A stretch of DNA of 36,717 bases from Chalciporus piperatus (taxonomy: Eukaryota; Basidiomycota; Agaricomycetes; Boletales; Boletaceae), in the NCBI GenBank assembly GCA_038093975.1, contig JBBPTG010000239.1, positions 1 to 36,717 on the forward strand, in the 5' to 3' direction. Within the stretch, counting starts at the first letter, position 1. The number at the start of each line of letters is the position of its first letter. The notes below the pieces were generated by a model that saw only the letters and a program-made list of their open reading frames with translations, was not told where the DNA came from and made no database searches. Made by a program: the position numbers and the translations under genes. Positions 1-9,680 of the stretch are shown one piece after another.

Positions 1-1521
1 TCCCTCCCATCACACCACTCTCCGTTACCCGGGGCGGGGAGAATTCGAGGGAGATGTTGACTAAGCAAGGATTCATGAAGGAGCTGCAAAACCGGTACAC
101 TGCTCAGCTCTCCCAGGGCAAGGGCAGTCTTACAAAGCGGGAGAGAATTCAGGCGCGCGATTCGTGGAAACGCAGTCTCGCTCCTAACGGAACGATCGAT
201 CCATTTTACGGTTGCGACATATATAACGAGATGCTCCAGTATGCCCTCAAGTATACATTCCCTTGGTGTAAGTTTCCTTGAAGAGTGTTTGTTTGGTTGT
301 GATAATCGTTGGGGATTGTTTCAGCTTCTAGTCACGGTTTTGATATCTATGATGCCCCGGATGCTTTAAGCCCTGAAGCGAACAAGGATGCCGCACCATT
401 CCTCAATGGTGCGTTTATGGACCATGCCGAGAAACTCGCTACTGACGCAATCTTTCAGACCCTCAGACCCGCGCTGCGCTCCATGCTCCAACAAGCAAAA
501 ATTGGTCGGAATTTGTTCCTCCCCCATTCGCCGCGAGCTCTGTCGGTAAGCATGTGATTCTCGAATCAGATGCTATACATACAGTGTATTGATGCAACTC
601 GTTTGTATGTAGTTAACCCGTTTAATGACCCAAGTGAGTCTCATTCCCCGCTTCGAACATGAGGGGGTGCTTATTTCGGATATATTTCATCTCCAGGCCC
701 TCCGTGAGTGGACACTATACTCGGTGCGAATGACTCACTCACAAATCATCAGGCCTATGACATTCTTATCTGAGCTTGCAACCAATGCGACGGCGCACAA
801 CGCGTCAATTGTCATATATTCTGGAAATGACGACACGCTCGTCTCGCATTTCGGTTCTCAGGGTACGTACCTACCATACTGTGTACCGCATCACATCTGC
901 TGATTGATGTTAACAGTCGCCATTCAAGTGCGATTCACATATCCTCCATGTTTCTGAGCTTACTGACTTTCATCGCAGAACACGACGTTCGGCGGAATTC
1001 GGGGCTTCACTCGTAAACCGGACACACCTTGGTATAACGATGCCGGCGAGTTTGCAGGCATTGTCCACCAAGAACGTGGCTGGACGTACGTCCTCATCGC
1101 ACACGCAGGACATCTCGTCGGTAACAACAACCCCGTCTCCGTCCGTAACCATGTCCTTCTGTCCCTTCCTTCCTGAGTCGTCTAATGTCGCTCCTAGGCT
1201 CTCACCTTCATCCGGGAATTTGTCCTCGGTAATAACCAAACCGGTCTCGTGACGAAGACCAACTCAGGCGCGGTCAGCGTCGTGGGTGGTGAAGTCTCTT
1301 CCCTCTCGGACGAGATCCTTAGGGGTCAAGCGGGGATTTATTACGGGCACGGGACGACGGCGTCGACGTATTTTTTCCCAACGGCCACCGTAGATGCGTG
1401 GAATGCGTATATCGCGACGGCGACTGCTACGAGTGGCGCGAGATCGAGATCCGGGGTTTCTTGGATGAGTCAAGTGATCGTTGTGGGGAGTGTTTTGGTG
1501 ATGGTATTTCTAATGGTGTAG
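1..1521 (+). CDS. Serine carboxypeptidase (peptidase family S10), 3' part of a multi-exon gene
   Basis: The start lies off the left edge. I reconstruct coding exons at about 3-267, 325-408, 459-545, 613-633, 664-703, 753-862, 917-927, 979-1140 and 1198-1521, all bounded by GT-AG. Joined, they read through without stops. Seen: the catalytic Asp region (YSGNDD, about 829-846) and the catalytic His region (AGHLV, about 1105-1119), as in S10 carboxypeptidases; the nucleophile Ser motif would be upstream, outside the window. Motifs such as AALHAP and FGGIRGFTR also fit the family. The last 20 residues are strongly hydrophobic after a Ser/Thr-rich stretch, which suggests a membrane anchor or GPI signal. 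Known of the family: secreted or vacuolar removal of C-terminal residues from peptides. Exons of 21 and 11 nt are notable and the 663/664 acceptor is my least certain junction. Family call is strong; exact substrate unknown. Confidence 0.85.
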
Positions 1522-2466
1522 AGCGATGGGTGATAACTCTCGTGGACACTGGGCCGCCATTACATGTAGCAAAGAATACGGACGCTCGCGTTGTAATTTG
1601 TTCTGCGTCATCCCCGGAAGTTCTTAGTCTCAAGTCTTAGGGGGATCAGGATCGCTGCAAATCAACCTCAGAAGTTGGTCACTAGGAACCATCGTTTTCC
1701 AGTTCCAAGTCACACGTATTGCTGGAGAGAAGAGGAGAAGCTGTCTGAGAAACTTCCCAGGACGAGACTGGAACGCACCTGGAATAGCTGGGGTATACAC
1801 ACAGCTTGATCGCGACAAGAGCATACCCTTCAAATTTCCTTCTTGCAGTCAGGCAGACTCGACTCTCGAGGTTGTATCGTGCGTTTCCAAACAACCGAGA
1901 CAATATGTCGGATTTTTCAACAATCTCATGCGACCCCCTTTGAGGTTTGACCTGAAGCAAACGCGTACCTACCAGCAATTATTTTTTAGTAGCACACATC
2001 GGCGGATATTCGCGAACGAACAGCCTGAGCAGCCTGTGAGCATCGTACTTCGAGCGTCGCTCCGCCGAGTGCTGCGCTTCCTGTAGTCACTGGCAGATGG
2101 ATATGGGCAGGGGCCATCCTGGGCTATGCATCACGGTTCTGCATCTCTCAGTGGGTCGGTAGGCTAGGGACTCGGCGACCATTGTTTCTGGATAGTGGAT
2201 GCTGTCCAAGCGGCTTAGGTAATCCTACTAGTTGTCTGGAGGCTCGCTGGCTGTGCATGTCGCACGGTTAGAAGGCGGGGCGCTAATTGGAGGTGGGCGA
2301 ATGTTCTGTTCGAACGTCTTGAACAGCAAGGCCTCCAAGTCTGACATCCTGTCTCCCTCTTGGAGTTTCTTGTCCAGCATTCCAAAACAACAATCAGACG
2401 CCCAATAGCCACAGCCACCTGGACCGTGCTAGCGGGGGACTCGGGGCCAAACACCGAACCGTGTAC
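1522..2466. other. Intergenic region, no supported gene
   Basis: This holds the presumed 3' UTR of the carboxypeptidase gene and the upstream region of the next gene. Open frames here are short, overlap on both strands and show no recognisable motif or intron structure. I see no repeat or RNA gene. Confidence 0.5.
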
Positions 2467-2472
2467 TATAAA
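2467..2472 (+). promoter_or_regulatory. TATA box of the membrane-protein gene
   Basis: TATAAA lies 85 bases before the ATG at 2557. A C/T-rich tract containing CACACTCACACTCGTCCC follows, a common fungal transcription-start context. This places the start of transcription downstream of the in-frame GTG at 2461 and supports ATG 2557 as the start codon. Confidence 0.6.
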
Positions 2473-2556
2473 GGCCGCAACTCGACGTGGAGCTTCTTTC
2501 ATTCAATCTCACACTCACACTCGTCCCTTCCTCTGTACAATTCAAACATATCCAGT

Positions 2557-3894
2557 ATGCTCGCCCACTCCACTAGCCTGCCTAACTTGCCGCTCGACAA
2601 GCCAACTCGCTTCACTCTCGACATCGCAGGCGTGGTGGGCCTGTTGGGCGGTGACGAAGCTGTTTCTGCTATGGCCACAGTCCACGTTTTTGAGAACAGG
2701 CGCTGGTTAGGATGGTACAACTCCCCAGGGTCGTATCAGATCGCAAAGCGACTCCGGTCGCTTGCAAAATCGGCACTCTTCCAGAAATCATTCCCAGACG
2801 AATTCTCCCAAGTGGCGAGCGCCTCAACCTTGCACGCTGACCCTACCACTTTGTTCGAAACGGATGGCTGGAAGGGTCCAACGTTCAGAGCTGCCCACTC
2901 GGGTACCGTGATGCAGGAAACTGGCTATCTCGCTGCTCTTTTCATGAAGGAGTGCGCCTCTTGGGACTCGAAGGGAAAAGTTATTCCGGGAAGGAAAACG
3001 TCGCCTGTCACGATCACCGTCGCAGAGCTCGGGAGTCCCCCAGAGCCTGAGATGTGCCCCGCTCGCTTCAACCCCTACACTCCGATCTTTGCGATCCTTC
3101 CTTTCGCCACTAGTGTCGGGACTTGTGCGCTGGGCGCTGCTTACGAGGACTGGTATGCATTCGGATTGATCCTTTCGGGCATCATCGCGAATGGCGTTTC
3201 ATCGCTCGTCATCGGTTCAGCGGACTTTGTCTTCACCCACCCCAAACCTGCCGCCGGATCGCCACCTGGTGACGGTCTCCTGACTTCTGATAAGGATATC
3301 GTCTTGTTGAAAGGAGAGGAGGGAGCCGTGAACTCGATCACGCGTGGCGGATTTTCACTCAGGTTCTCAAAGGCCCACTATGGGCTGATCAACTGGTCTT
3401 CGATCCTTTTTTTCGTCCAGTTCTTCGGCCAGCTCTTCCTCATCTCACAAGCGACGTTGTTCGGTCAACTCTTGTTCGTCTCCTCGCTTGCTATCTCGGC
3501 TCTTTACAACTGGTGTCTCTCCAGTTGGGACAAGGGAAAGATCCAGCGAAACATTCTGTTCGGCAGCGTCCTCGGGGACCCCAAGTTGACCAAGTACACT
3601 TTGGGCACTCGCACTACCGCAGTGGTCTTCATGCTCCTCGTCCTCCAGAACTCGAACCCTTCTGCGCTCTTGGACGAGCTCCTCCCCAATGACACCAAGG
3701 TTTGGAGGCAGTGGAAGAAGACGATCTTGGAGCGGCTCAACAACCCGAAGGAGGACTCGTTCCAGTTCGGCCCTGCTGATTTGGAGCGGAGCGAACTTGA
3801 TGTGCAAGAGAGTCAACTGCTCGAAAACCTTTACAAAGATGCTCAGGCAGCGTATGCTGGTTACAAGACATATCTCGCTCCTGGCGTTTATTGA
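2557..3894 (+). CDS. Polytopic membrane protein of unknown function, 445 aa, single exon
   Basis: Uninterrupted reading frame from ATG 2557 to TGA 3892-3894. The frame stays open upstream to a GTG at 2461, but the TATA box falls inside that extension, so ATG 2557 is preferred. The first roughly 170 residues are soluble. Hydrophobic segments follow at about residues 174-196, 199-220, 278-298, 300-319 and 352-365, with a loop of about 55 residues between the second and third. The C-terminal 80 residues are charged and hydrophilic. I do not recognise a catalytic motif. It resembles lineage-specific agaricomycete membrane proteins annotated only as hypothetical. It probably sits in a cellular membrane, with topology unresolved. 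Codon use and the clean frame argue that it is a real gene. Confidence 0.75.
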   Translation: MLAHSTSLPNLPLDKPTRFTLDIAGVVGLLGGDEAVSAMATVHVFENRRWLGWYNSPGSYQIAKRLRSLAKSALFQKSFPDEFSQVASASTLHADPTTLFETDGWKGPTFRAAHSGTVMQETGYLAALFMKECASWDSKGKVIPGRKTSPVTITVAELGSPPEPEMCPARFNPYTPIFAILPFATSVGTCALGAAYEDWYAFGLILSGIIANGVSSLVIGSADFVFTHPKPAAGSPPGDGLLTSDKDIVLLKGEEGAVNSITRGGFSLRFSKAHYGLINWSSILFFVQFFGQLFLISQATLFGQLLFVSSLAISALYNWCLSSWDKGKIQRNILFGSVLGDPKLTKYTLGTRTTAVVFMLLVLQNSNPSALLDELLPNDTKVWRQWKKTILERLNNPKEDSFQFGPADLERSELDVQESQLLENLYKDAQAAYAGYKTYLAPGVY

Positions 3895-4618
3895 TACGGA
3901 CGTTTCACTTGACCTTGCTTCTATACTTCCCGGCCTTGTTCTTGTTTCTTGATGTGCCAGTCACTCGTTGACTTATTGTTACGCTCTAGTGCTTTCTTCA
4001 TATTCTTGTATTAGTAGTCGTGTATCCCTACGATTGCTTGGAATTTTACCTTGTTAGCATCATCAAAATGGCTGTTGGCTAACGATCTTCATGACAGGCC
4101 GCTCTCACAAGTTCGCTGCACATTTGTACCCTCTTTAGAAATGCGAACACGCAGGAACACGCCGATTGTGTTTCTGCTGATGTCACTGGAACCACACCAT
4201 CGAACTCCATTGGGAGTCGGGTTCGGAGAGTACTGCTTTCAAGAAATCAGCGCTCTGATAGCCTCTCGAACGGGTCCGAGAGGCGCTCGAGATCTGTCCT
4301 CGGCACTTCAACCTCGCCAGCGTGTGGCCTTAGGCCTCAAGGCCTCAACTTTCAAGTTCAATCTCCTTCTCCTGGCACGTGTCAGGTATCTTTCGGAAGC
4401 GAACATCCGTGCAGGTCAGTCCGACTCAGAAGGTAACCTGCGTGACAGTGCACACGCTACTAGCTGCCTCCTATACTCTGGATTCCAGTGGATCATGTTC
4501 GTGAGATCATGGAGATTTCATTGTCGACACGGATACCCGGGTAAGTCGACTGTTCATACTTCAAACTTGGTGGCGCTTCAATCTCATTCTTCGGCTGCGC
4601 GTAACAGACTCGGAGGAA
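3895..4618. other. Intergenic region, no supported gene
   Basis: A 272-codon open frame crosses this stretch into the GH16 relict (4051-4869). Only its end (from 4693) has homology-like content; the upstream part shows no domain, signal peptide or intron signals and I treat it as chance. Nothing else is visible. Confidence 0.5.
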
Positions 4619-4628
4619 TATATAATAA
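4619..4628 (+). promoter_or_regulatory. TATA-like box upstream of the GH16 relict
   Basis: TATATAATAA lies about 65-75 bases before the ATG at 4693. It suggests the core promoter survived although the gene body is damaged. Confidence 0.45.
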
Positions 4629-4692
4629 GTCGGGCAATGGATGTAGAGTGCAATCAGGATTTTGCCCTTTAATCCCACTTCTGTGGATCGCA

Positions 4693-5562
4693 ATGAGGCA
4701 CTCGACGGTTATCAATGGACTTACTCTCGCATTTCTCTTTGGATCCGTACTAGTGGCGGGAGCGACGTACACTCTCGAGAGCATCATCATAGGCCAAGGG
4801 TTCTACAATGCTTTCAACTTCGAGGCTATTGCAGACCCCACGCACGGCCGTGTGGAAGTCATGCCATGACCATTGTACACGGTGTGGGTTCGATTACTTA
4901 CGTTCGTGCAGCAACTATGTGAGCGAGACGGACGCTCAGAGCCTCAACCTCACATACGCGACGAGTAACACCTTCATCATACGGGCAGATCTAACAACCA
5001 GTACATCCCTCACGTTGCAGTGTATGCGTGGTTGCATCTTATAGACTCGATGAGAACGCTGATTGATTTTTCGATTTTCCTCTAGGTTGTGGCGTCAAGT
5101 TTACCCAGGACAACGATAGTTTTGGTCCGGGGTTTAACAGCGTCGGGGGTGGATGGTCAGTGCTTTTTGCTCTTACAGCTTGGCGACGATTGAGCTGGAA
5201 GCGACCAGGTACGTGGTCGAACGCAGCGATAACTACATCAGCGTTTGGTTCTGGGAACGCGGCGACGCTTCGGCGCCCCACGATGCTACCGCTGGTTCGT
5301 CTTGTCTCCTCCCGCTTCCTTGCAGCATCTAATTGGCCCCTTTCAGGGCACTCCCGCTGCGTACTTCCCTGATACAGACTGCGATCCCACGTTTGTGTTA
5401 CCCCCCTCTCTCCGTCACTTCAGAATACTATGTGAACAGTGAGTCTTGTGTCAAGCATGTTCCTATTTCTGACATTGACCGTTCCTGCTGAGTCTTTTAG
5501 ACAATCCGACCACCTTCGCGGGTGCTTACTTCAAATTTTCGTCAATTAACAGCTACGAATGA
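4693..5562 (+). pseudogene. Decayed GH16 beta-glucanase lacking its catalytic region
   Basis: From ATG 4693 the first exon gives an N-terminal hydrophobic signal peptide (LTLAFLFGSVLVAGA) and then the typical start of secreted fungal GH16 enzymes (GQGFYNAF, ADPTHGRV). After a damaged intron, NYVSETDAQSLNLTYA (4915-4963) continues the match. At about 5000 the frame jumps (ADLTT to NNQYIPHVAVY), consistent with an internal deletion. The part that should hold the WE...GEIDIIEG region with the catalytic ExDxxE motif is missing between about 5045 and 5085. Sequence resumes with CGVKF...FNSVGGGW (5089-5157), then SVWFWERGDASAPHD (about 5242-5286), and ends near 5562 with FAGAYFKFSSINSYE. Known of the family: hydrolysis of cell-wall beta-1,3(4)-glucan. 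This copy cannot be active. Retained introns show it is not a retrocopy. Confidence 0.75.
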
Positions 5563-5924
5563 GTTGTACGGTCAATCAGAATATAAGGTACGGGCTACAT
5601 CGATTTATGCCATCCTGCTGCTCAAATTGTCGGTGTTCCGCTCGTCTGCTTTCAGGTAAGTAGTAGCTGCCCACGAAACGTAAGCTCCAAGAATGGGTTC
5701 GCGTTATGCTGATCTCATGCGCGTCATCGACAGCAATAGTTGTTTGTTGAACATAAGCCTGAGTACAAGTGTAGGAAGGCACAGCTAAAGTCGATGATCC
5801 GGCAACGAGGGTTCAGTCCTTTCATAACGTGTCGCGTCTCTACCCATATGCATCATGATAACCCTTTAATATTGGTCCGCCGATATCCGATACATTGCCT
5901 GATCACCAAACGAGAATAACAAAA
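5563..5924. other. Intergenic region between convergent genes
   Basis: Lies between the 3' ends of the GH16 relict (plus) and CHAT1 (minus). It is relatively AT-rich. I see no gene, repeat or RNA feature. Confidence 0.5.
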
Positions 5925-8900
5925 CTACGCGCCGATGTGTACGAACAAGATCCGCTGATCAAGTGACAGCTTCACAGTCCTCAGTGCCTTGTGCAACGCG
6001 AACGCAGCACACGTATGATCTAGACCACGATCGCCAGACTTGGCAGCCATGTTCCGATAGAATTCCGTCATAATGTCCTTCGCTTCATCATCGCCGACCG
6101 CCCACATCGTCCCGACGACGGAACGGAAACCGAGAAACTGCATCGCTGCAGCGAGGTGGATCGCCTCGTCCGGGCTGTGCTTGTATCCAACAGTGGCATG
6201 ACAAGCGGACAGAGTGGCAAGTCGGGAGTGCTCCAGGTCGTACTGGATGATATCTTGAATCGTCAATAGCCCGTCACCGAGCGCGAAGCCGGACTCGAAA
6301 GGTAGTTCGGGCTTGGGGATCCCATGGCAGGCAAAGTGAACGAATTCACATTTTTGGAGTTCTTGGCCAACCCTGCCCACTTGGGCTTCCTGGCCTTCGA
6401 TGCAAGTGAATGCTGCGTGAGCGGTGACAGACTCCCTGATGCTGATGAGCTCAGCATGGACGTGCGCGAGCGTAGATTGTCCCGGAGTCTCTCCATTCCC
6501 CACTGCAACGAAACGTGGCGTTCGCGTGGTTGAATCCAATGGGCGTCGAGAGCGAATAAGAGCAGTCAAGGTTGGGGTGTAAGAGGAGATGTAGATATCG
6601 GAGAATTTCGGTTTGTTCCGCCTGTATTCCCCGGCGGCGTGAAGAGGGAGGAGAGAAAACTCGGCGGTGGGCAACCACCAAATCCTTGACCGACGAGGAC
6701 AGAACTTCTCAAGGACCTGAACAATCGGGGAAACAACGTGATCCCAGAGCTCGCGTAAAATCACGACGAGCTCGGTTTGCACGTCTTGATTTTGGCCCTT
6801 CTTCGTGATCTTGCCAAGATCCACCGACAACTCCTTGACGTGTTCTTTCTGGATTTGAAGAGGAATGTGGATGGGATCTCTATTGTGAAAAACGACGAGT
6901 CCGTCGCAGCCATACTGGCTGGCGTTGACAATGACGACAGGTCCTTCGCTCGCTGCTCTTCGAAGGGCTGAGAACTGTGGAGAGAGGAGGAAATGTGAAT
7001 GGCCAGGTACTTGGCGGATGTCGTCCGCGATTTCACGCAATTCATTGGTAAGGTGCCATGCCCGATCATGCTGAGGGTTGGAATCAAGAATATTACGAAG
7101 TGCACGAGAAACCGACATGAACCTTTCTCCCAACACCTTTCCCTTGTCTCCAGAAGTGATGACCTCGTCAACAGGAGAACGGAGGCGAGTCAGCTGGCTC
7201 CAAAAAACCCCACGGCCCTGTTCGAGGAGTTCGACTGCACCGACAAGGGTCCCATGCCGAATAGAAGCTGAAAATGCGTCCATGGCGAGGGAAGACATGC
7301 GGTCCTTCAGAACAGCGAGGTGCTGAGGTAAACACGGGAGAGCGGCGAGATGAGTAGTGAGGAGGCGGAGTGATGTTTCATAGGCGGAGAGCGTCGTACA
7401 GTGTCCGAGTTGTTCAGCCGCGCGAACCCAGGCTCGGGCAGCAGCAAGGTCGGCTGAGGATACAGATTGGGACACATTCGAGAGTGTGGAATAAAGGTTG
7501 AATGCTTCTTCCGTATGCTTTTCGGGGTCTTGGGGGTGCTCAAGTAGGCAAGATGCAACCCCACGCACTGATGAAGATCGTACGGGATGTCCGTCTGGGC
7601 AAAGTGCCAATGCATTGCGGTAGAGGGCAATCGCCTCATCGAAGTCATACATCCCACCCACCTGCTCGAACCGAGTCTGGAGGGCACTTGCGAGGTTGTT
7701 TAATGATGAGGATCGGAGGAAATGTCCGTCCGGACGAAGTGCCAATGCATTGCGGTGGAGGCCAATCACCTCATCGATGTCAGACATCCCCCCCTGCCCG
7801 AAGCGAGTCTGCAGGGCAATTGCGAGGTTGTTTAGTGACGAGGATCGGAGGGAATGCCCTTCTGGACGAAGTGGCAATGCATTGCGGTGGAGGGCAATCG
7901 CCTCATCAATGTCAGACATCCTCCCCGCCTGCTCGAAGCGAGTCTGCAGGGCATTTGCGAGGTTGTTTAATGACGAGGACTGGAGGGAATGACCTTCTGG
8001 ACGAAGTGCCAATGCATTGCGATGGAGGGCAATGGCCTCGTCGAGCTCAGACAACCCCCCCACTTGCTCGAAGCGAGTCTGGAGGGTATTTGCGAGGTTG
8101 TTTAATGACATGGATCGGTCAGGATGTCCCTCCGGACAAAGTGCCAATGCATTGCGGTGGAGCGTGATCGCCTCATCAAGGTCAGACAACCCACCCGCCT
8201 GCTCGAACCGAATCCAGAGGGAATTTGCGAGGTTGTTTAATGATGAGGATTGGAGGGAATGACCTTCTGGACAAAGTGCTGATGCATTGCGGTGGAGGGC
8301 AATGGCCTCGTCTAGCTCAGACAACCCCCCCACCTCCTTGAACCGAGTCTGGAGGGCATTTGCGAGGTTGTTTAATGACATTGATCGGTCAGGATGTCCG
8401 TCTGGACAAAGTGCCAATGCATTGCGGTGGAGGGCAATGGCCTCGTCGAGGTCAGTCAATCCCCCCACCTGCTCGAATCGAATAGAGAGGGCATTTGCGA
8501 GGTTGATCAGTGGCGTGGGTCGGCTGGGATGTCCGTCTGGACAAAGTGCCAATGCATTGCGGTGGTGGGTGATGGCATCATTGAGGTCAGATATCCCCCC
8601 TACCTGCTCGAACCGAGTCTGGAGGGCAGCTGCGAGGTTGTTTAATGACATGGATCGGTCGGGATGTCCGTCCGGACGAAGTGCCAATGCATGGCGGCGG
8701 AGGGCAATCGCCTCATCGATGTCAGATATCCCCCCCGCCAACTCGAAGCGAGTCTGCAGGGCATTTGCGAGGTTGTGTAATGACGAGGATCGGAGGGAAT
8801 GACCTTCTGGACGAAGTGCCAATGAATTGTGGTGGAGGGCAATCACCTCATCGAGGACAACCATCCCCCCCACCTGCTCGAACCGAGTGTACAGGGAAAC

Positions 8901-9134
8901 AGCGAGGTTGTTTAATGACATGGATCGGTTGGGATGTCCGTCCGGACGAAGTGCCAATGCATTGCGGTGGAGGTCAATCGCCTCATCGAGGACAGCCATC
9001 CCCCCCATCTCCTTGAATCGAGTCCAGAGGGAAAGAGCGAGATGGTTCAAAGACGAGGATCGGTCAGGATGACCTTGGGGGAGATGTGCTAATATAGCAC
9101 GCAGGCGGGAAATGTCCTCATCGACCTTAGACAT
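5925..9134 (-). CDS. TPR-CHAT protein (CHAT1), 1069 aa, intact
   Basis: ATG at 9134-9132 is chosen. The frame is open to 9251, but that extension reads like 5' UTR and the upstream of paralogue CHAT2 fails to support it. About 12 helical repeats of 44 residues (pattern: LDEAI.LHRNALAL.P.GH..RS.SLNNLA.ALQTRFEQVGG) fill residues 20-520. A linker carries AARAWVRAAEQLGHC. A C-terminal CHAT domain (about 780-1069) has the presumed catalytic dyad His937 (FACHG) and Cys978 (LSACHA). CHAT proteases are clan CD, caspase-like cysteine peptidases; the TPR array normally binds a partner or sensor. Fungal members are proposed in cell-death or incompatibility-type responses, but nothing here shows the trigger or substrate. 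There is no signal peptide, so it is probably cytosolic. Two damaged paralogues in the same orientation lie downstream in the window. Confidence 0.88.
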   Translation of the reverse strand: MSKVDEDISRLRAILAHLPQGHPDRSSSLNHLALSLWTRFKEMGGMAVLDEAIDLHRNALALRPDGHPNRSMSLNNLAVSLYTRFEQVGGMVVLDEVIALHHNSLALRPEGHSLRSSSLHNLANALQTRFELAGGISDIDEAIALRRHALALRPDGHPDRSMSLNNLAAALQTRFEQVGGISDLNDAITHHRNALALCPDGHPSRPTPLINLANALSIRFEQVGGLTDLDEAIALHRNALALCPDGHPDRSMSLNNLANALQTRFKEVGGLSELDEAIALHRNASALCPEGHSLQSSSLNNLANSLWIRFEQAGGLSDLDEAITLHRNALALCPEGHPDRSMSLNNLANTLQTRFEQVGGLSELDEAIALHRNALALRPEGHSLQSSSLNNLANALQTRFEQAGRMSDIDEAIALHRNALPLRPEGHSLRSSSLNNLAIALQTRFGQGGMSDIDEVIGLHRNALALRPDGHFLRSSSLNNLASALQTRFEQVGGMYDFDEAIALYRNALALCPDGHPVRSSSVRGVASCLLEHPQDPEKHTEEAFNLYSTLSNVSQSVSSADLAAARAWVRAAEQLGHCTTLSAYETSLRLLTTHLAALPCLPQHLAVLKDRMSSLAMDAFSASIRHGTLVGAVELLEQGRGVFWSQLTRLRSPVDEVITSGDKGKVLGERFMSVSRALRNILDSNPQHDRAWHLTNELREIADDIRQVPGHSHFLLSPQFSALRRAASEGPVVIVNASQYGCDGLVVFHNRDPIHIPLQIQKEHVKELSVDLGKITKKGQNQDVQTELVVILRELWDHVVSPIVQVLEKFCPRRSRIWWLPTAEFSLLPLHAAGEYRRNKPKFSDIYISSYTPTLTALIRSRRPLDSTTRTPRFVAVGNGETPGQSTLAHVHAELISIRESVTAHAAFTCIEGQEAQVGRVGQELQKCEFVHFACHGIPKPELPFESGFALGDGLLTIQDIIQYDLEHSRLATLSACHATVGYKHSPDEAIHLAAAMQFLGFRSVVGTMWAVGDDEAKDIMTEFYRNMAAKSGDRGLDHTCAAFALHKALRTVKLSLDQRILFVHIGA
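7590..9121 (-). repeat. 132-bp coding tandem repeat array inside CHAT1
   Basis: About 11-12 consecutive units of close to 132 bp encode the 44-residue helical repeats. Neighbouring units share long stretches such as GCCAATGCATTGCGGTGGAG on the plus strand. Similarity at DNA level, not just protein level, suggests recent unequal exchange or gene conversion among units. One unit (about 7770-7800) is a codon shorter without breaking the frame. Confidence 0.9.
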
Positions 9135-9680
9135 GGCACAAGGAGGGTGAGGAATGTGATGGATTAATTGGAGAATGGTGTTAGTGTGAGAAGGAAGCCG
9201 GTAGCTCGAAGCAAGCAGCGTCAGACCTATGGGGACGTTGAGTAACAACACGATGTCCGCACATACAATACACTCACCGTTGCGTGTGTATGGGGGATCG
9301 AAGAGAGAAGGGAAGAAGGGAAGAAGGGAAGAAGGGAGCGACGGGGAAGAGGACTACCCAGCGGAAGATGTTGATTCTTCATGGTTTCCGTGCGGCATTG
9401 GAGCTTTAACTTGGTAAGCTTCGAAAAGCTGCGGCAAGAGGGCACCGTTGGTTCCGGGTACTCTGAAACCGGTCGTCAGCACACACACGGTTAGTACGGC
9501 GCCATGATCCGAAAGGTCTTGGAGGATACCTCTGCATATATATGACTATTTTTCATAGCGTGAAGTCGGCCGTCGTGATCGCAAGGTAAAGATTTGAGTA
9601 CCGTGGGAAACTCCAGTCGACACTTTGCGATCTTCGAGTGCTTGCGTCACCAAGAGCTCCGTCAATCTCTGTCTTTGTCC
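9135..9680 (-). promoter_or_regulatory. 5' flank of CHAT1, duplicated upstream of CHAT2
   Basis: Pieces such as CCGTTGCGTGTGTATGGGGG (9278-9297) and a tract around 9417-9500 (CTTCGAAAAGCT..., CTCTGAAACCGGTCGTCAG) recur upstream of CHAT2 at about 20611-20630 and 20953-21037. On the minus strand a GTGAGT donor-like site near 9280 suggests a 5' UTR intron, and TATATATG near 9537-9544 may be the TATA box. GGGAAGAA is repeated three times at 9310-9333. Confidence 0.5.
9310..9337. repeat. Short GGGAAGAA microsatellite
   Basis: Three perfect 8-bp units followed by GGGAG. Purine-rich on the plus strand; lies in the CHAT1 5' flank. Confidence 0.8.

Noticed and set aside
2461..2556. In-frame GTG extension of the membrane protein
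   Set aside because: GTG starts are rare in fungal nuclear genes, and the TATA box lies inside the extension.
4051..4692. Upstream part of a 272-codon open frame
   Set aside because: No motif, and the frame merely runs into the GH16 signal peptide exon, which has its own TATA box and ATG.
7502..8802. Plus-strand open frames of up to 221 codons opposite CHAT1
   Set aside because: They mirror the 132-bp repeats of the real minus-strand gene and repeat with the same period.
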